Below are positions 1 through 9,780 of a stretch of 64,000 bases of DNA, one piece after another. The DNA lies in NCBI RefSeq assembly GCF_014069575.1, contig NZ_CP059675.1, positions 372,001 to 436,000 of the forward strand, in the 5' to 3' direction. This DNA comes from Schaalia sp. JY-X169. Lineage in GTDB: Bacteria > Actinomycetota > Actinomycetes > Actinomycetales > Actinomycetaceae. Made by a program: the position numbers and the translations under genes. The notes below the pieces were generated by a model. That model did not search any database, was not told the DNA's origin, and worked only from the letters and a program-made list of their open reading frames with translations. Position 1 is the first letter of the stretch, and every line of letters begins with the position of its first letter.

Positions 1-101
1 GCTGGGCGATCCAGCCCCCACAGAAGTATGATTCGCGCCATAATGAGACTGCTAGCCGAAGACACCGACGTCTTTGGGAGGACAACTGGAGGGCAACCAT
101 C

Positions 102-2240
102 ATGGCTGAACTAGCTGCGCAAGCAATTGTGGATGCAGTAGGGGGACCAGAGAACATCGAGAGCCTGACGCACTGTGCCACGCGTCTGCGTTTTCAACTG
201 GTCAACTCAGAACTTGTAGATTCCGCAGCACTAGATAACATTGACGTGGTCATGGGATCGGTTCCCCAAGCCGGGAATCGCTACCAAGTCATAATCGGCG
301 GTGGTGTAGCCACCGTGTTCCAACAGATCAACAATCTTCCAGCTATGGGAACCACCGCTGCCAAGTCGGCTGACGATGTGAAGGCCGAAGCGCGTTCGAA
401 AGGTCCCCGCGGCAAGCACGCGTGGATGGACGGGTTCTTTGAATACTTGGCAGACAGCTTCAGGCCCATCTTGGGCGTGCTGCTGGGAGCCTCGCTAATT
501 ATCGCTTTTGCCGCGGTGATGGACGCTTTCGGAGTCCAAGACTTCCGCGCTGAGGTGAAGCCGGCAGGCTGGCAGTTCCTAGACACAATGTGGCGCTCGG
601 TCTTCTACTTCCTACCAATCATGGTGGCCTACAACGCTGCGAAGAAGCTCAACGTCGACCCTTGGCTAGGTGCGGCGATCATGGGCGCGCTGATGACGCC
701 CGAGTTCATCAACCTTTCTTCACGTGATGACATCACCTGTGTTACCAACGAGGCCCTGGGAACTCAGTCTTGCCGTGCGGATATCTTCGGGATTCCGCTT
801 CTGCTGTCAGACTACGGCGGAAATGTGTTCGTCCCATTGATGATGGCGGCACTCCTCGCAGTCGTCTATCACGGCATCAAGAAGGTTGTTCCTGAGAGCC
901 TTCAGTTAGTGTTCCTCCCCTTCCTTTCAATGATCATCATGATCCCGATCACAGGGTTCATCTTGGGCCCGCTCGGTGTGTGGCTCGGTGGGATCCTGGG
1001 TACGGGACTCGCGTGGTTGAACACAACTGCACCACTTCTGTTTGCGGTGCTTATCCCAATGCTCTACCCATTCCTGGTGCCTCTTGGCCTGCACTGGCCA
1101 CTGAACGCCCTCATGCTGATGAACATAGACACGTTGGGATACGACTTCATCCAGGGCCCCATGGGCGCTTGGAACTTCGCTTGCTTTGGGGCAACCGCCG
1201 GGGTTCTATTCATCGCTGCGCGTGAGCGTGACGCTCAGATGAGACAAACTTCAACAGGCGCCCTGATTGCCGGACTCTTTGGTGGGATCTCAGAGCCTTC
1301 TCTCTACGGCATTCACCTGCGGTTCGCGCGGATCTATCCGCGCATGCTTGTCGGCTGTTTCCTAGGCGGTCTCACGATTGGTGTGGGGTCGATGTTGCTC
1401 GGAACTGCGGGGGTCACAGCCAGTGCATTCGCGTTCACTTCGCTTCTCACCATCCCGCTCTTCTCCCCGATGTCCCTGTACGTCATCGCGATTGCCGTTG
1501 CCTTCTGCACCGCAATGGCATTGGTTGTCATTACCGACTACCGCACGCCGGAACAGAAGGCCGAAGCCTTGGCGCGCATTGCTAAGCAGAAGGCCGAGGG
1601 CGGTCCGCATGTGGACATCCTTGAGGAGGAAGAGGCCCAGGACGGATTCGAAACACCAGCCCAGCAGGCGGGTATCACTGCTGCGGACGCAGAACCGTTC
1701 CTCGAAGCCGGAGCTGTTGCAACCGCAGTCAAGGAGCGGCCGAGGACGCAGGCTCCCGGGATGGTACCGGGTACCGTGACAGTCCTGTCTAGCCCATTGC
1801 AGGGAAAGGTTGTCCCGTTGAAGGATGTTCCGGATCCAGGATTTGCCTCGGGAGCGGTTGGTGCGGGTGTGGCCATCGATCCCAGCGAGGGTCGGCTGGT
1901 TGCTCCCGGAGACGCCAAGGTGATCATGACTTTCCCAACTGGCCACGCAGTGGGTTTGAAGATGGACAGCGGTGTTGAACTATTGGTTCATATCGGCATA
2001 GATACAGTCAATATGGAAGGGTCCGGTTTCAAGGTCTTGGTGTCGAAGGGTGACATCGTCAGTGAAGGGGATCCTTTGGTTGAGTTTGATATCGCTGCAA
2101 TCAAAGCTGCGGGGTATTCACCAATAACACCCGTCTTGGTGACCAACCATAAGAAGTTTGGTTCGATTGATGCGCGAGCAGATGGCGATGCGACATTCGG
2201 CTCACCGCTTCTGAAGGTCGCGGCAAAGGGCAACCAATAG
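102..2240 (+). CDS. PTS sugar permease, fused EIIBCA
   Basis: Membrane permease that imports a sugar while phosphorylating it with phosphate passed from HPr. Domain order is EIIB (about 1-90), EIIC membrane domain (about 110-480), linker, EIIA (about 570-705), the order of the beta-glucoside/sucrose branch. The EIIB phospho-Cys is C25 in THCATRLRF. The EIIA phospho-His is H630 in LLVHIGIDTV, with the partner His H615 in FPTGHAVGL. A GGAGGG ribosome site lies 8 bases before the ATG. At 712 aa it is slightly longer than the usual 620-680 aa because of an acidic, Ala-rich C-B linker. It is followed by a hairpin terminator, so it ends a transcription unit; its upstream region is mostly outside the window. 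The substrate (beta-glucoside, sucrose, trehalose or glucose) cannot be read from the sequence. Confidence 0.93.
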   Translation: MAELAAQAIVDAVGGPENIESLTHCATRLRFQLVNSELVDSAALDNIDVVMGSVPQAGNRYQVIIGGGVATVFQQINNLPAMGTTAAKSADDVKAEARSKGPRGKHAWMDGFFEYLADSFRPILGVLLGASLIIAFAAVMDAFGVQDFRAEVKPAGWQFLDTMWRSVFYFLPIMVAYNAAKKLNVDPWLGAAIMGALMTPEFINLSSRDDITCVTNEALGTQSCRADIFGIPLLLSDYGGNVFVPLMMAALLAVVYHGIKKVVPESLQLVFLPFLSMIIMIPITGFILGPLGVWLGGILGTGLAWLNTTAPLLFAVLIPMLYPFLVPLGLHWPLNALMLMNIDTLGYDFIQGPMGAWNFACFGATAGVLFIAARERDAQMRQTSTGALIAGLFGGISEPSLYGIHLRFARIYPRMLVGCFLGGLTIGVGSMLLGTAGVTASAFAFTSLLTIPLFSPMSLYVIAIAVAFCTAMALVVITDYRTPEQKAEALARIAKQKAEGGPHVDILEEEEAQDGFETPAQQAGITAADAEPFLEAGAVATAVKERPRTQAPGMVPGTVTVLSSPLQGKVVPLKDVPDPGFASGAVGAGVAIDPSEGRLVAPGDAKVIMTFPTGHAVGLKMDSGVELLVHIGIDTVNMEGSGFKVLVSKGDIVSEGDPLVEFDIAAIKAAGYSPITPVLVTNHKKFGSIDARADGDATFGSPLLKVAAKGNQ

Positions 2241-2280
2241 CACTCAAGCGATTAGGTGTTGTGACGTCGTTGCAGCCTTT

Positions 2281-2322
2281 GGGTTGGGGTCAGTTTTCAG
2301 AGAAGAGAGTCGACCCCAACCC
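2281..2322 (+). terminator. Hairpin terminator after the PTS gene
   Basis: A perfect 11-bp stem (2281-2291 pairing with 2312-2322, GGGTTGGGGTC/GACCCCAACCC) with a 20-base loop, about 40 bases after the PTS stop codon. There is no run of T after it, so it is either a U-poor actinobacterial terminator or a 3' stabilising hairpin. Confidence 0.55.
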
Positions 2323-2399
2323 GAGCTCGTGATCTCGAACATAGCGGCCGCTCGCGGTTTGCAAGGGATGGTGTGCCTGAAGTAATCTGTCCTCTGTTG

Positions 2400-2471
2400 C
2401 CCCGATAGCTCAGTCGGCAGAGCGTCTCCATGGTAAGGAGAAGGTCAAGGGTTCAATTCCCTTTCGGGGCT
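2400..2471 (+). tRNA. tRNA-Thr (GGT)
   Basis: Full cloverleaf: acceptor stem GCCCCGA (2400-2406) pairs with TCGGGGC (2464-2470). The anticodon stem TCTCC/GGAGA carries the loop ATGGTAA with anticodon GGT at 2432-2434. The T-arm reads AGGGTTCAATTCCCT. No CCA is encoded. It is 34 bases upstream of tRNA-Met and probably co-transcribed with it. Confidence 0.95.
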
Positions 2472-2505
2472 CTGACTGTCCCTAGCGCAAGCAAGGAACA
2501 GTTGT

Positions 2506-2579
2506 GGCGAGGTAGCTCAGCTGGTTAGAGCGTACGACTCATAATCGTAAGGTCCGGGGTTCGAGTCCCCGCCTCGCTA
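2506..2579 (+). tRNA. tRNA-Met (CAT), elongator type
   Basis: Acceptor GGCGAGG (2506-2512) pairs with CCTCGCT (2572-2578, one G-U pair) and the discriminator is A2579. The anticodon loop CTCATAA carries CAT at 2540-2542. The T-arm is CCGGGGTTCGAGTCCCCG. A paired first acceptor base pair argues against initiator tRNA. An Ile tRNA with modified CAU is possible but less likely, given the usual actinobacterial placement of tRNA-Met before rpmG. Confidence 0.92.
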
Positions 2580-2605
2580 CAATGGTGAGTTATGGGTCAC
2601 GGTAG

Positions 2606-2635
2606 TTGGCGTGATGCCTAATCCGTTCGTAGAAT
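2606..2635 (+). promoter_or_regulatory. Candidate promoter of rpmG
   Basis: TTGGCG (2606-2611), an 18-base spacer and TAGAAT (2630-2635), giving a transcript start about 45 bases before the rpmG start codon. Assigned from consensus resemblance and position only. Confidence 0.35.
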
Positions 2636-2655
2636 CGCTTGTGCTTATTTATATC

Positions 2656-2673
2656 CCGCAAGGCACCTTGCGG
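2656..2673 (+). promoter_or_regulatory. Palindrome in the rpmG leader
   Basis: CCGCAAGG-CA-CCTTGCGG, a perfect 8-bp inverted repeat with a 2-base loop, lies between the candidate promoter and the AAGGAA ribosome site of rpmG. It could be a protein-binding operator or an RNA hairpin that tunes L33 expression. Its function is not determinable here. Confidence 0.4.
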
Positions 2674-2691
2674 AAACGTTAAGGAAATATC

Positions 2692-2862
2692 GTGGCCAGC
2701 AAGTCCTCAGATGTTCGCCCCAAGATCACTCTCGCATGCTCGGAGTGCAAGGAGCGTAACTACATCACCAAGAAGAACCGTCGCAACACCCCGGACCGTC
2801 TAGAACTGAACAAGTTCTGCCCGCGTTGCAACAAGTCAACGGCGCACCGCGAAACCCGCTAA
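2692..2862 (+). CDS. rpmG: Ribosomal protein bL33
   Basis: A 56-aa protein of the large ribosomal subunit starting with GTG; the ribosome site AAGGAA is 7 bases upstream. Two CxxC pairs (CSEC and CPRC) make it a zinc-binding C+ type L33. The [16 protein letters not shown] segment is typical of the family. It is too short for a usual ORF cut-off but clearly real. It sits after two tRNA genes and is closed by a strong intrinsic terminator. C+ L33 proteins often have zinc-independent paralogues controlled by Zur; whether a second copy exists cannot be seen here. Confidence 0.95.
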   Translation: MASKSSDVRPKITLACSECKERNYITKKNRRNTPDRLELNKFCPRCNKSTAHRETR

Positions 2863-2881
2863 GCGCTTCGATCTATCTCAG

Positions 2882-2916
2882 ACGCCCCTCCGGTAAGGTT
2901 GGGGCGTTTGATTTTT
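2882..2916 (+). terminator. Rho-independent terminator after rpmG
   Basis: Stem ACGCCCC (2882-2888) with GGGGCGT (2901-2907), 12-base loop, followed by TTTGATTTTT. A classical stem plus T-tract 20 bases after the rpmG stop. Confidence 0.8.
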
Positions 2917-3034
2917 CAACCGCTGTTGCCCGCAGCGGCCAGGCATGGACCGCGGGGTGAAGGACACACTGTCCTAGTAAACTTCACACAAGCCGAGCGG
3001 TCCCACGCTCGATACATGGTTTCAAGGAGCAGCG

Positions 3035-4267
3035 ATGGAAGGCCAAGCCGCCCCCCTGTCTCAGCTAACAACGCTGAGGATCGGGGGAGTGCCGAGAACC
3101 CTGATCGATGCAGACACAGAGAGTGACTTCATCGATGTGGTGGCAGACCACGATCATGCTGTCGGGATCCTCAAGGAGCGACGCGCGATCCCAAGCGTCT
3201 TGGAGGGCGGTAAGCAGTGGTATCGCCTCCCCGAAGAATCAGAGGAGTCCCAAAACCAACTGCTTGTTCTGGGTGGCGGTTCGAATCTGGTGGTTTCAGA
3301 CGCCCCTTACCTTGGAACTGTCATCCGTGACTCGCGAAGGGACTTTGCGGTTCACGATCGTAGCGAGCGAAGTGGCATCACAGTTGAGGCAACCTCTGGA
3401 ACGACGTGGGATGATCTTGTCGCCTATGCGATAGGGCAGCACTGGTCGGGTCTTGAAGCCCTCTCCGGGATCCCCGGAACTGTCGGTGCCGCACCCGTGC
3501 AGAACATTGGGGCGTACGGCAGGGAGATTGGTGAGAACCTGGCCTACGTGCGTGCTTATGACAGGCTCACGGGCCGGGTCCAGTTACTTTCCCGCGCAAG
3601 CCTTGACTTGGCGTACCGTAGTTCAATTTTGAAGAAGTCGCTATCGAACCGCAAGGCTGGTGGTGGCCGAACCTGGCAGCACACGGGGCGATGGGTTGTT
3701 CTCAGCGTCGCTCTCCAGTTGCTCGAGGACGACAGGTCAGCACCCATCCGCTATACGGAGCTAGCAAACGCGCTGAGAGTCGAGGTCGGATCCAGGGCCT
3801 CTACGGTCGACGTGAGGGCCGCTGTTCTGGAACTGCGCTCCTCCAAAGGAATGGTTCTGGACCCTGAAGATCATGACACGTGGTCTGCTGGCTCTTTCTT
3901 CACCAATCCGATCCTCACGGAGCGTGAGGCAGATGAGAAGCTGCCCTTCAAGGCGCCACGTTTTCCCGTTGAAGTGGGATCGAACGCTCCTCTTACGGGC
4001 GTGGATGAATCTCACGCGACAGTTGAGGGGAAGATCAAGACTTCTGCTGCGTGGCTTATTCAGCAGGCGGGCTTCTCGAAAGGATTCGGCCTCACGGAGA
4101 ACGCGCAGGCACGACTCTCAACCAAGCACGTCCTCGCCCTCACCAACCGCGGAGATGCCACCAGTGAGGATGTGGTTGAACTTGCGAGAGCGGTGCGTGA
4201 CGGTGTGGAGTCGCATTTCGGAATTCGCCTCGAGCCAGAACCCGTTCAAGTGGGAATCTCAATCTGA
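3035..4267 (+). CDS. murB: UDP-N-acetylenolpyruvoylglucosamine reductase MurB
   Basis: FAD/NADPH enzyme that reduces enolpyruvyl-UDP-GlcNAc to UDP-MurNAc in the cytoplasmic phase of peptidoglycan synthesis. The FAD-binding PCMH-type domain is marked by LVLGGGSNLVVSD (about residue 80) and GIPGTVGAAPVQNIGAYGRE (about 145). The catalytic Ser of the C-terminal domain is in WSAGSFFTNP. The last part (AAWLIQQAGF, then GLTENAQARLSTKHVLALTN) matches type I MurB. At 410 aa it is longer than usual (about 340-370) because of an insertion near residues 45-75 (ILKERRAIPSVLEGG region). The start ATG is preceded by AAGGAG; an upstream in-frame ATG lacks one. Confidence 0.95.
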   Translation: MEGQAAPLSQLTTLRIGGVPRTLIDADTESDFIDVVADHDHAVGILKERRAIPSVLEGGKQWYRLPEESEESQNQLLVLGGGSNLVVSDAPYLGTVIRDSRRDFAVHDRSERSGITVEATSGTTWDDLVAYAIGQHWSGLEALSGIPGTVGAAPVQNIGAYGREIGENLAYVRAYDRLTGRVQLLSRASLDLAYRSSILKKSLSNRKAGGGRTWQHTGRWVVLSVALQLLEDDRSAPIRYTELANALRVEVGSRASTVDVRAAVLELRSSKGMVLDPEDHDTWSAGSFFTNPILTEREADEKLPFKAPRFPVEVGSNAPLTGVDESHATVEGKIKTSAAWLIQQAGFSKGFGLTENAQARLSTKHVLALTNRGDATSEDVVELARAVRDGVESHFGIRLEPEPVQVGISI

Positions 4268-4335
4268 TCGCCCAGAGACGGGGTTGACTCCAGTAAGCTG
4301 ACAGTTGCTAACCAGTGTCGGTCAGAGGAGTGAAA

Positions 4336-5553
4336 ATGGCGAAAATCAAGGTAATCGGTCCCGTTGTTGATCTAGATGGCGATGAGATGACAAGGATCAT
4401 TTGGCAGTTCATCAAGGACCGTTTGATTTTCCCCTACCTGGACATCGATCTGCGGTACTACGACCTGTCGATCCAGAACCGCGATGCAACCGATGACCAG
4501 GTGACAGTTGATGCTGCGGAAGCAATCAAGAAGTACGGTGTCGGCATTAAGTGCGCCACCATCACACCTGACGAAGCCCGTGTTGAAGAGTTTGACCTCA
4601 AGAAGATGTGGCGTTCCCCGAACGGGACTATCCGCAATATTCTGGGTGGCGTCATCTTCCGGGAACCGATCATCATCAACAATGTTCCGCGTTTGGTCCC
4701 AACGTGGACGAAGCCGATCGTTGTTGGGCGTCATGCATTTGGTGATCAGTACCGTGCCACGGACTTCAAAGCCCCCACGGGTGGGACGGTGACTCTAACG
4801 TTCACTCCTAACGACGACTCAGAACCAATGGAGTTCGAGGTCGTTGAGATCCCGGAGTCCGGGGGAGTGGTGATGGGAATGTACAACTTTAACGACTCGA
4901 TTCGCGACTTTGCGCGCGCCTCGTTCGCATATGGGTTGCAGCGCGGTTTCCCCGTCTACATGTCGACAAAGAACACTATTCTCAAGGCATACGACGGGCA
5001 GTTCAAAGACATCTTCCAAGAGGTGTTTGATGCCGAATACAAAGACCAGTATGAGGCCGCCGGCCTCACGTACGAGCACCGCCTAATCGACGACATGGTT
5101 GCGTCTGCCCTGAAGTGGGAGGGGGGCTATGTCTGGGCCTGCAAGAACTACGATGGCGATGTCCAGTCTGACATTGTCGCGCAGGGCTTCGGTTCCCTGG
5201 GCTTGATGACCTCGGTACTGATGACACCGGATGGCAAGACTGTTGAGGCCGAGGCCGCTCACGGCACGGTGACCCGCCACTATCGCCAGCACCAGGTTGG
5301 GAACCCGACCTCGACCAACCCCATTGCATCCATCTTTGCTTGGACCCGCGGGCTTGCCCACCGTGCGAAGCTGGATGAGACGCCCGAGGTCGCGGACTTC
5401 GCGAACACGTTGGAGGACGTGGTCATCAAGACTGTTGAGTCCGGCAAAATGACCAAGGATCTCTCCCTCCTGATCGGGCCGGAGCAGCCTTGGCTGACAA
5501 CGGAAGAGTTCCTTGGCGCTATTGATGAGAATCTGCGTGAGCGACTCTCTTAG
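4336..5553 (+). CDS. icd: NADP-dependent isocitrate dehydrogenase, dimeric eukaryote-like type
   Basis: Oxidative decarboxylation of isocitrate to 2-oxoglutarate in the TCA cycle, giving NADPH. The 405-aa protein opens with [20 protein letters not shown] and contains the [10 protein letters not shown] and [14 protein letters not shown] substrate-binding segments and the [12 protein letters not shown] metal/cofactor region. These identify the short homodimeric IDH subfamily rather than the monomeric IDH found in some actinobacteria. A GTG at 4315 is in frame, but ATG 4336 is preceded by GAGGAG at the right distance and gives the usual N-terminus. It lies 47 bases upstream of pfk. Confidence 0.95.
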   Translation: MAKIKVIGPVVDLDGDEMTRIIWQFIKDRLIFPYLDIDLRYYDLSIQNRDATDDQVTVDAAEAIKKYGVGIKCATITPDEARVEEFDLKKMWRSPNGTIRNILGGVIFREPIIINNVPRLVPTWTKPIVVGRHAFGDQYRATDFKAPTGGTVTLTFTPNDDSEPMEFEVVEIPESGGVVMGMYNFNDSIRDFARASFAYGLQRGFPVYMSTKNTILKAYDGQFKDIFQEVFDAEYKDQYEAAGLTYEHRLIDDMVASALKWEGGYVWACKNYDGDVQSDIVAQGFGSLGLMTSVLMTPDGKTVEAEAAHGTVTRHYRQHQVGNPTSTNPIASIFAWTRGLAHRAKLDETPEVADFANTLEDVVIKTVESGKMTKDLSLLIGPEQPWLTTEEFLGAIDENLRERLS

Positions 5554-5599
5554 GACGACTGCCTGAAAGCAAAGCCTCTCTCGGGAAGGGAAGCCAGAA

Positions 5600-7972
5600 A
5601 TGTCCATCCGCAACTTCGTTGAACCATCAGACGTTGAACTCATTAGTGGGATCAACGAGAGGACCGGGGAGCCGTACAGACTCGGGGTGCTTACTTCCGG
5701 TGGGGACGCACCGGGAATGAATGCCGCGGTTCGAGCTGTTGTGCGCACGGCCCTGGCCGCAGGTGCTCAACCCTTCGCGGTATTGGAGGGGTGGGATGGT
5801 GCCGTCCGGGGTGGGCAGTTCATCAAGGAGATGGATTGGTCTTCTGTATCCTCCATCCTCGGTAAGGGCGGCACCACCATCGGGACGGCGCGAAGTGCCG
5901 AGTTTCGTGAGTATGACGGGCGCCACAGGGCAGCCAAGAACCTCATCGATAAGCGCATCGACGGGCTCATCGTCATCGGTGGGGACGGCTCCCTCACCGG
6001 AGCTGATCACTTCCGTCGCGAGTGGGGCCAGCACTTGGCCGAACTCGTGGAAGAGGGGCAGATCACCCCTGAGGTCGCTCGGGACTACCCGGAGTTGACG
6101 CTGGTCGGCCTGGTCGGGTCAATCGACAACGACCTCGTCGGCAGCGACATGACTATTGGTGCTGACACCGCACTGACCCGCATCATTGCCGCGATGGACA
6201 TGCTTGCATCCACAGCCGCCTCCCACCAGCGCACATTCGTTGTTGAGGTGATGGGGCGTGCCTGCGGGTACCTGCCTCTTATGGCGGGCGTTGCTGGCGG
6301 TGCAGACTATGTTTTCACACCGGAAGAACCCGCTGGAAACGGGTGGCAGCAAGACATGTGCAGGAAGCTGCAGCTGGGAAGGCAGGCTGGCCGCCGTGAA
6401 TCGATCATCCTTGTGGCAGAAGGTGCTCGGGATATTTATGGTAAATCGCTGACCACAGAGGATGTCAAGACAGCACTAAAAGAGGGGTTGGACGAGGACG
6501 CCCGGGTGACGATCCTGGGTCATATTCAGCGTGGTGGCGCCCCCACGGCTTACGACCGTTGGATGTCGACGCTTCTGGGGTACGCCGCGGTGCAGGAGCT
6601 GTTTGATCCCGCCGCGTACGGGCGCGGGGTGATCCTCGGTGTACGGAGAAACCGCGTGACCCGACTACCCCTCGAAGAGTCGATTCAGGACACGAAGGCT
6701 GTTGCTGGACTCATCGAAGAGGGGGAGTACATCGCTGCTCGGCGTGCTCGCGGCAGAAGCTACTACCAGATGGGGAATGTCTTTTTCACTCTCTCTGCAC
6801 CACCACAGTTGACCAAGGACAGGAAGAAGACCAAGCGCGTTGCGATTCTGCATGCGGGCGGCCTGGCACCCGGAATGAACACCGCCGTTCGTGCCGCGGT
6901 TCGGCTTGGCTTGGATTGTGGTTGGGAAATGCTGGGTATTGAGGGCTCTTGGGACGGCCTCATCAATGAAAGTATCCGCCCTCTGAACTGGGAAGCAGTC
7001 GAAGGATGGGCCTTTGATGGGGGTGCCGTCCTCGGGACGCGCCGTCCCGTTCCGAAACCGGAAGAGTACTACGCGTTGGGACGCTCCATCGAACGCAATG
7101 ACATAGACGCGCTTCTTGTCATCGGCGGGCATTCCGCCTACATGGCAGTCAGCGACCTCAACGCGGCGCGGGGGCACTTCCCAGCCCTGAATATTCCGAT
7201 CGTCCTCGTCCCCGCATCTATCGACAACAATCTGCCGGGCACGGAGCTAACAATTGGGGCAGATACGGCCATTAACAATGCGGTGTGGGCCCTGGACCGC
7301 ATGAAGGAATCTGCTGCTGCCTCACGACGCTGCTTTGTTGCAGAGGCCATGGGGCGCAAGTGCGGCTACTTGGCGCTGATGAGCGGTATCGCTTCGGGAG
7401 CCGAATACATTTACCTCAATGAAGAAGATTTGGCTCTTGACGACCTATCTCACGACTTGACACTTATGAGGAAGTCTTTCGAGGACGGTCGTCGGGTGTT
7501 CATGGTAGTCATGAATGAGGAGACTTCAACGCATTACGATCGCGAGTTTATCTCTCGCGCCATTGAGGCGGCTGGTGAAGGGTTGTTTGATGTCCGTGAC
7601 TCCGCCCTCGGTCATATTCAGCAAGGTGGGATGCCTTCGGCGTTTGACCGCATTCTCGCTACTCGGCTAACCCATAGGGCCGTGGTCTACCTTGAGCAGG
7701 CGTTCCGTGGAGGAAACACGGATGCGGTCTTCATGGGAATGGCCGATGACGGTATCACAGCGCAGCCCGTGACCATGATGTCGGAACTGTTGGATATGGT
7801 TCACCGACGACCCAGGGAGCAGTGGTGGTTGCCGCTGCGACTCATGAGTGAAACTGTTTCTTTGGAGAACGCCGAACTGCAGGTGCGACGCATCCAAATC
7901 GCTGGTTCAGCGCCCGCTGCACCGGGCGAACAACGGGTCATGAAGGAAGCTATGAGAGAAGGAAAGAAATGA
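5600..7972 (+). CDS. pfkA: Fused double-domain 6-phosphofructokinase
   Basis: Phosphorylates fructose 6-phosphate in glycolysis. At 790 aa it is two PFK domains in tandem, the architecture of animal and fungal PFK-1, not the usual 320-340 aa bacterial PfkA. The N-terminal half has an intact site: [10 protein letters not shown] (about 34-43), GGDGS (about 126) and GSIDND (about 174). Gly in GGDG and in GSIDND points to ATP rather than pyrophosphate as donor. The C-terminal half is degenerate: [10 protein letters not shown] has lost the Asp, GGDGS has become GGHSA and SIDND has become SIDNN, so it is probably regulatory. MGRACGYL and MGRKCGYL mark the equivalent substrate motifs in the two halves. 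It overlaps pgi by 4 bases (ATGA). Confidence 0.93.
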   Translation: MSIRNFVEPSDVELISGINERTGEPYRLGVLTSGGDAPGMNAAVRAVVRTALAAGAQPFAVLEGWDGAVRGGQFIKEMDWSSVSSILGKGGTTIGTARSAEFREYDGRHRAAKNLIDKRIDGLIVIGGDGSLTGADHFRREWGQHLAELVEEGQITPEVARDYPELTLVGLVGSIDNDLVGSDMTIGADTALTRIIAAMDMLASTAASHQRTFVVEVMGRACGYLPLMAGVAGGADYVFTPEEPAGNGWQQDMCRKLQLGRQAGRRESIILVAEGARDIYGKSLTTEDVKTALKEGLDEDARVTILGHIQRGGAPTAYDRWMSTLLGYAAVQELFDPAAYGRGVILGVRRNRVTRLPLEESIQDTKAVAGLIEEGEYIAARRARGRSYYQMGNVFFTLSAPPQLTKDRKKTKRVAILHAGGLAPGMNTAVRAAVRLGLDCGWEMLGIEGSWDGLINESIRPLNWEAVEGWAFDGGAVLGTRRPVPKPEEYYALGRSIERNDIDALLVIGGHSAYMAVSDLNAARGHFPALNIPIVLVPASIDNNLPGTELTIGADTAINNAVWALDRMKESAAASRRCFVAEAMGRKCGYLALMSGIASGAEYIYLNEEDLALDDLSHDLTLMRKSFEDGRRVFMVVMNEETSTHYDREFISRAIEAAGEGLFDVRDSALGHIQQGGMPSAFDRILATRLTHRAVVYLEQAFRGGNTDAVFMGMADDGITAQPVTMMSELLDMVHRRPREQWWLPLRLMSETVSLENAELQVRRIQIAGSAPAAPGEQRVMKEAMREGKK

Positions 7973-9666
7973 CCAAAGACGCCGTACTTGGCTCACCGGT
8001 TGATCCCACGACAACGGCTGCCTGGGACACCCTGGAAGAAACTGCTCAAGAGTTCGTGCCTGACATCGGTGGGTGGTTTGCTGCGGACCCGAAGAGGGCG
8101 CAGAGGTACACCCTCACTGCCGGTGATTTGCATGTGGACCTTTCGAAGAATCTGATTACGCCCTCCGTCCTCGCCCAACTCATGGCTCTGGCAGAGCAGA
8201 CGGGCGTGACAGAGCACCGGGACCAGATGTTTGAAGGCGCGCGGATAAATGTAACGGAAGACCGAAGCGTCCTCCACACGGCTTTACGCCGACCTGAGGG
8301 GGAGGCCCTGCTGGTCGATGGAGCCGATGTGATGCCGGCGGTGCATGCCGAACTCAAGAAGGTCTACTCGTTTGCAGACCAGGTCCGGGACGGGTCCTGG
8401 ACGGGAATCACAGGCAAACCTCTGACAACGGTCGTCAACATTGGCATCGGGGGTTCCGACCTCGGCCCCGTCATGGTCTATGAGGCGCTGAGGCCTTTCG
8501 CAAAAGAGGGGATGGAAGCACGTTTCATCTCGAATATTGACCCGACCGACGCGGCGGATACGGTTCGCGACCTTGATCCTCAGACGACGTTGGTTGTTGT
8601 AACCTCCAAGACCTTCACAACGCTGGAAACCATCACGAATGCGCGTGTTGTCCGCCAGTGGTTCCTCGATAGTCTGACTGAAGAGGGCGTAATTGATGGT
8701 CCCGACTCCGCGAAGGCGCAAGAAGCGGTTGCCAAGCACTTTGTCGCCGTGTCGACGGCACTGGATCGCGTTGCCGACTTTGGGATCGACCCTCAGAACG
8801 CGTTTGGGTTTTGGGACTGGGTGGGGGGAAGATACTCTGTTTCGTCGGCCGTTGGAACCTCCCTGGCTATCGTCCTCGGCCCGCAGGTTTTCTCTGAGTT
8901 CCTTGACGGGCTCCATAAGATGGATGAGCACTTCTTGAGCGCTCCAGCAGAGAAAAATGTGCCGATGTTGATGGGACTACTGAACGTCTGGTACGTGAAT
9001 TTCCTCAACGCTTCTTCCCACGTGGTGCTGCCCTACTCCCAGTACCTGCATCGCTTCCCGGCCTACTTGCAGCAGATGACCATGGAATCGAATGGTAAGG
9101 GGGTGCGGTGGGACGGCTCGCCAGTTTCTTATGACACCGGGGAAGTGTTCTGGGGTGAACCGGGAACGAACGGACAGCACGCCTTCTTCCAACTGCTTCA
9201 TCAGGGCACCAGGCTGATTCCTGCCGACTTCATCGCGTTTGCAAATCCTGTCTGGCCGCTTGCGGACGGTGATGCGGACATGCACGAACTGCTACTTTCC
9301 AACTTCTTTGCACAGACCAAAGCGCTGGCATTTGGTAAGTCTGAGGATGAAGTGCGTGCGGAAGGAACGGCAGAGGAGTTGGTATCAGCGCGCGTGTTTA
9401 CGGGGAACCGCCCCACGACCTCGATCATGGCGCCAGCATTGACCCCCAGCGTGCTTGGCCAGCTGGTTGCCCTCTATGAGCACCTGACCTTTGTCGAAGG
9501 AGCCGTCTGGGGAATTGACTCGTTCGATCAGTGGGGGGTTGAGCTGGGCAAGGTCTTGGCTATGGGACTTCTTCCCGCTATTGAAGGCGACCGTGAAGTC
9601 TTGGATGCGCAGGATCCTTCAACCAAGGAGCTCATCGAATACTACTTGGCCAACCGTAAGAAGTGA
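7969..9666 (+). CDS. pgi: Glucose-6-phosphate isomerase
   Basis: Interconverts glucose 6-phosphate and fructose 6-phosphate, feeding the phosphofructokinase encoded immediately upstream. The 565-aa protein shows the sugar-phosphate site [13 protein letters not shown] (about 160), [11 protein letters not shown] (about 212), the signature [20 protein letters not shown] (about 385) and the terminal segment [11 protein letters not shown]. The start codon overlaps the pfk stop (ATGA), with GAGAAGGAAAG upstream, so the two are translationally coupled. Length is normal for the family. Confidence 0.97.
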   Translation: MTKDAVLGSPVDPTTTAAWDTLEETAQEFVPDIGGWFAADPKRAQRYTLTAGDLHVDLSKNLITPSVLAQLMALAEQTGVTEHRDQMFEGARINVTEDRSVLHTALRRPEGEALLVDGADVMPAVHAELKKVYSFADQVRDGSWTGITGKPLTTVVNIGIGGSDLGPVMVYEALRPFAKEGMEARFISNIDPTDAADTVRDLDPQTTLVVVTSKTFTTLETITNARVVRQWFLDSLTEEGVIDGPDSAKAQEAVAKHFVAVSTALDRVADFGIDPQNAFGFWDWVGGRYSVSSAVGTSLAIVLGPQVFSEFLDGLHKMDEHFLSAPAEKNVPMLMGLLNVWYVNFLNASSHVVLPYSQYLHRFPAYLQQMTMESNGKGVRWDGSPVSYDTGEVFWGEPGTNGQHAFFQLLHQGTRLIPADFIAFANPVWPLADGDADMHELLLSNFFAQTKALAFGKSEDEVRAEGTAEELVSARVFTGNRPTTSIMAPALTPSVLGQLVALYEHLTFVEGAVWGIDSFDQWGVELGKVLAMGLLPAIEGDREVLDAQDPSTKELIEYYLANRKK

Positions 9667-9780
9667 CCGGATGGCTCGGTTCCCACCGGGGTCTAAGGGC
9701 CCTGCGGGACCGCGGTTGTCAGACCTATGATTGACCAGAGAAATCAACTTGTTTTTTCACAAACACTGAGGAGTTATTAA

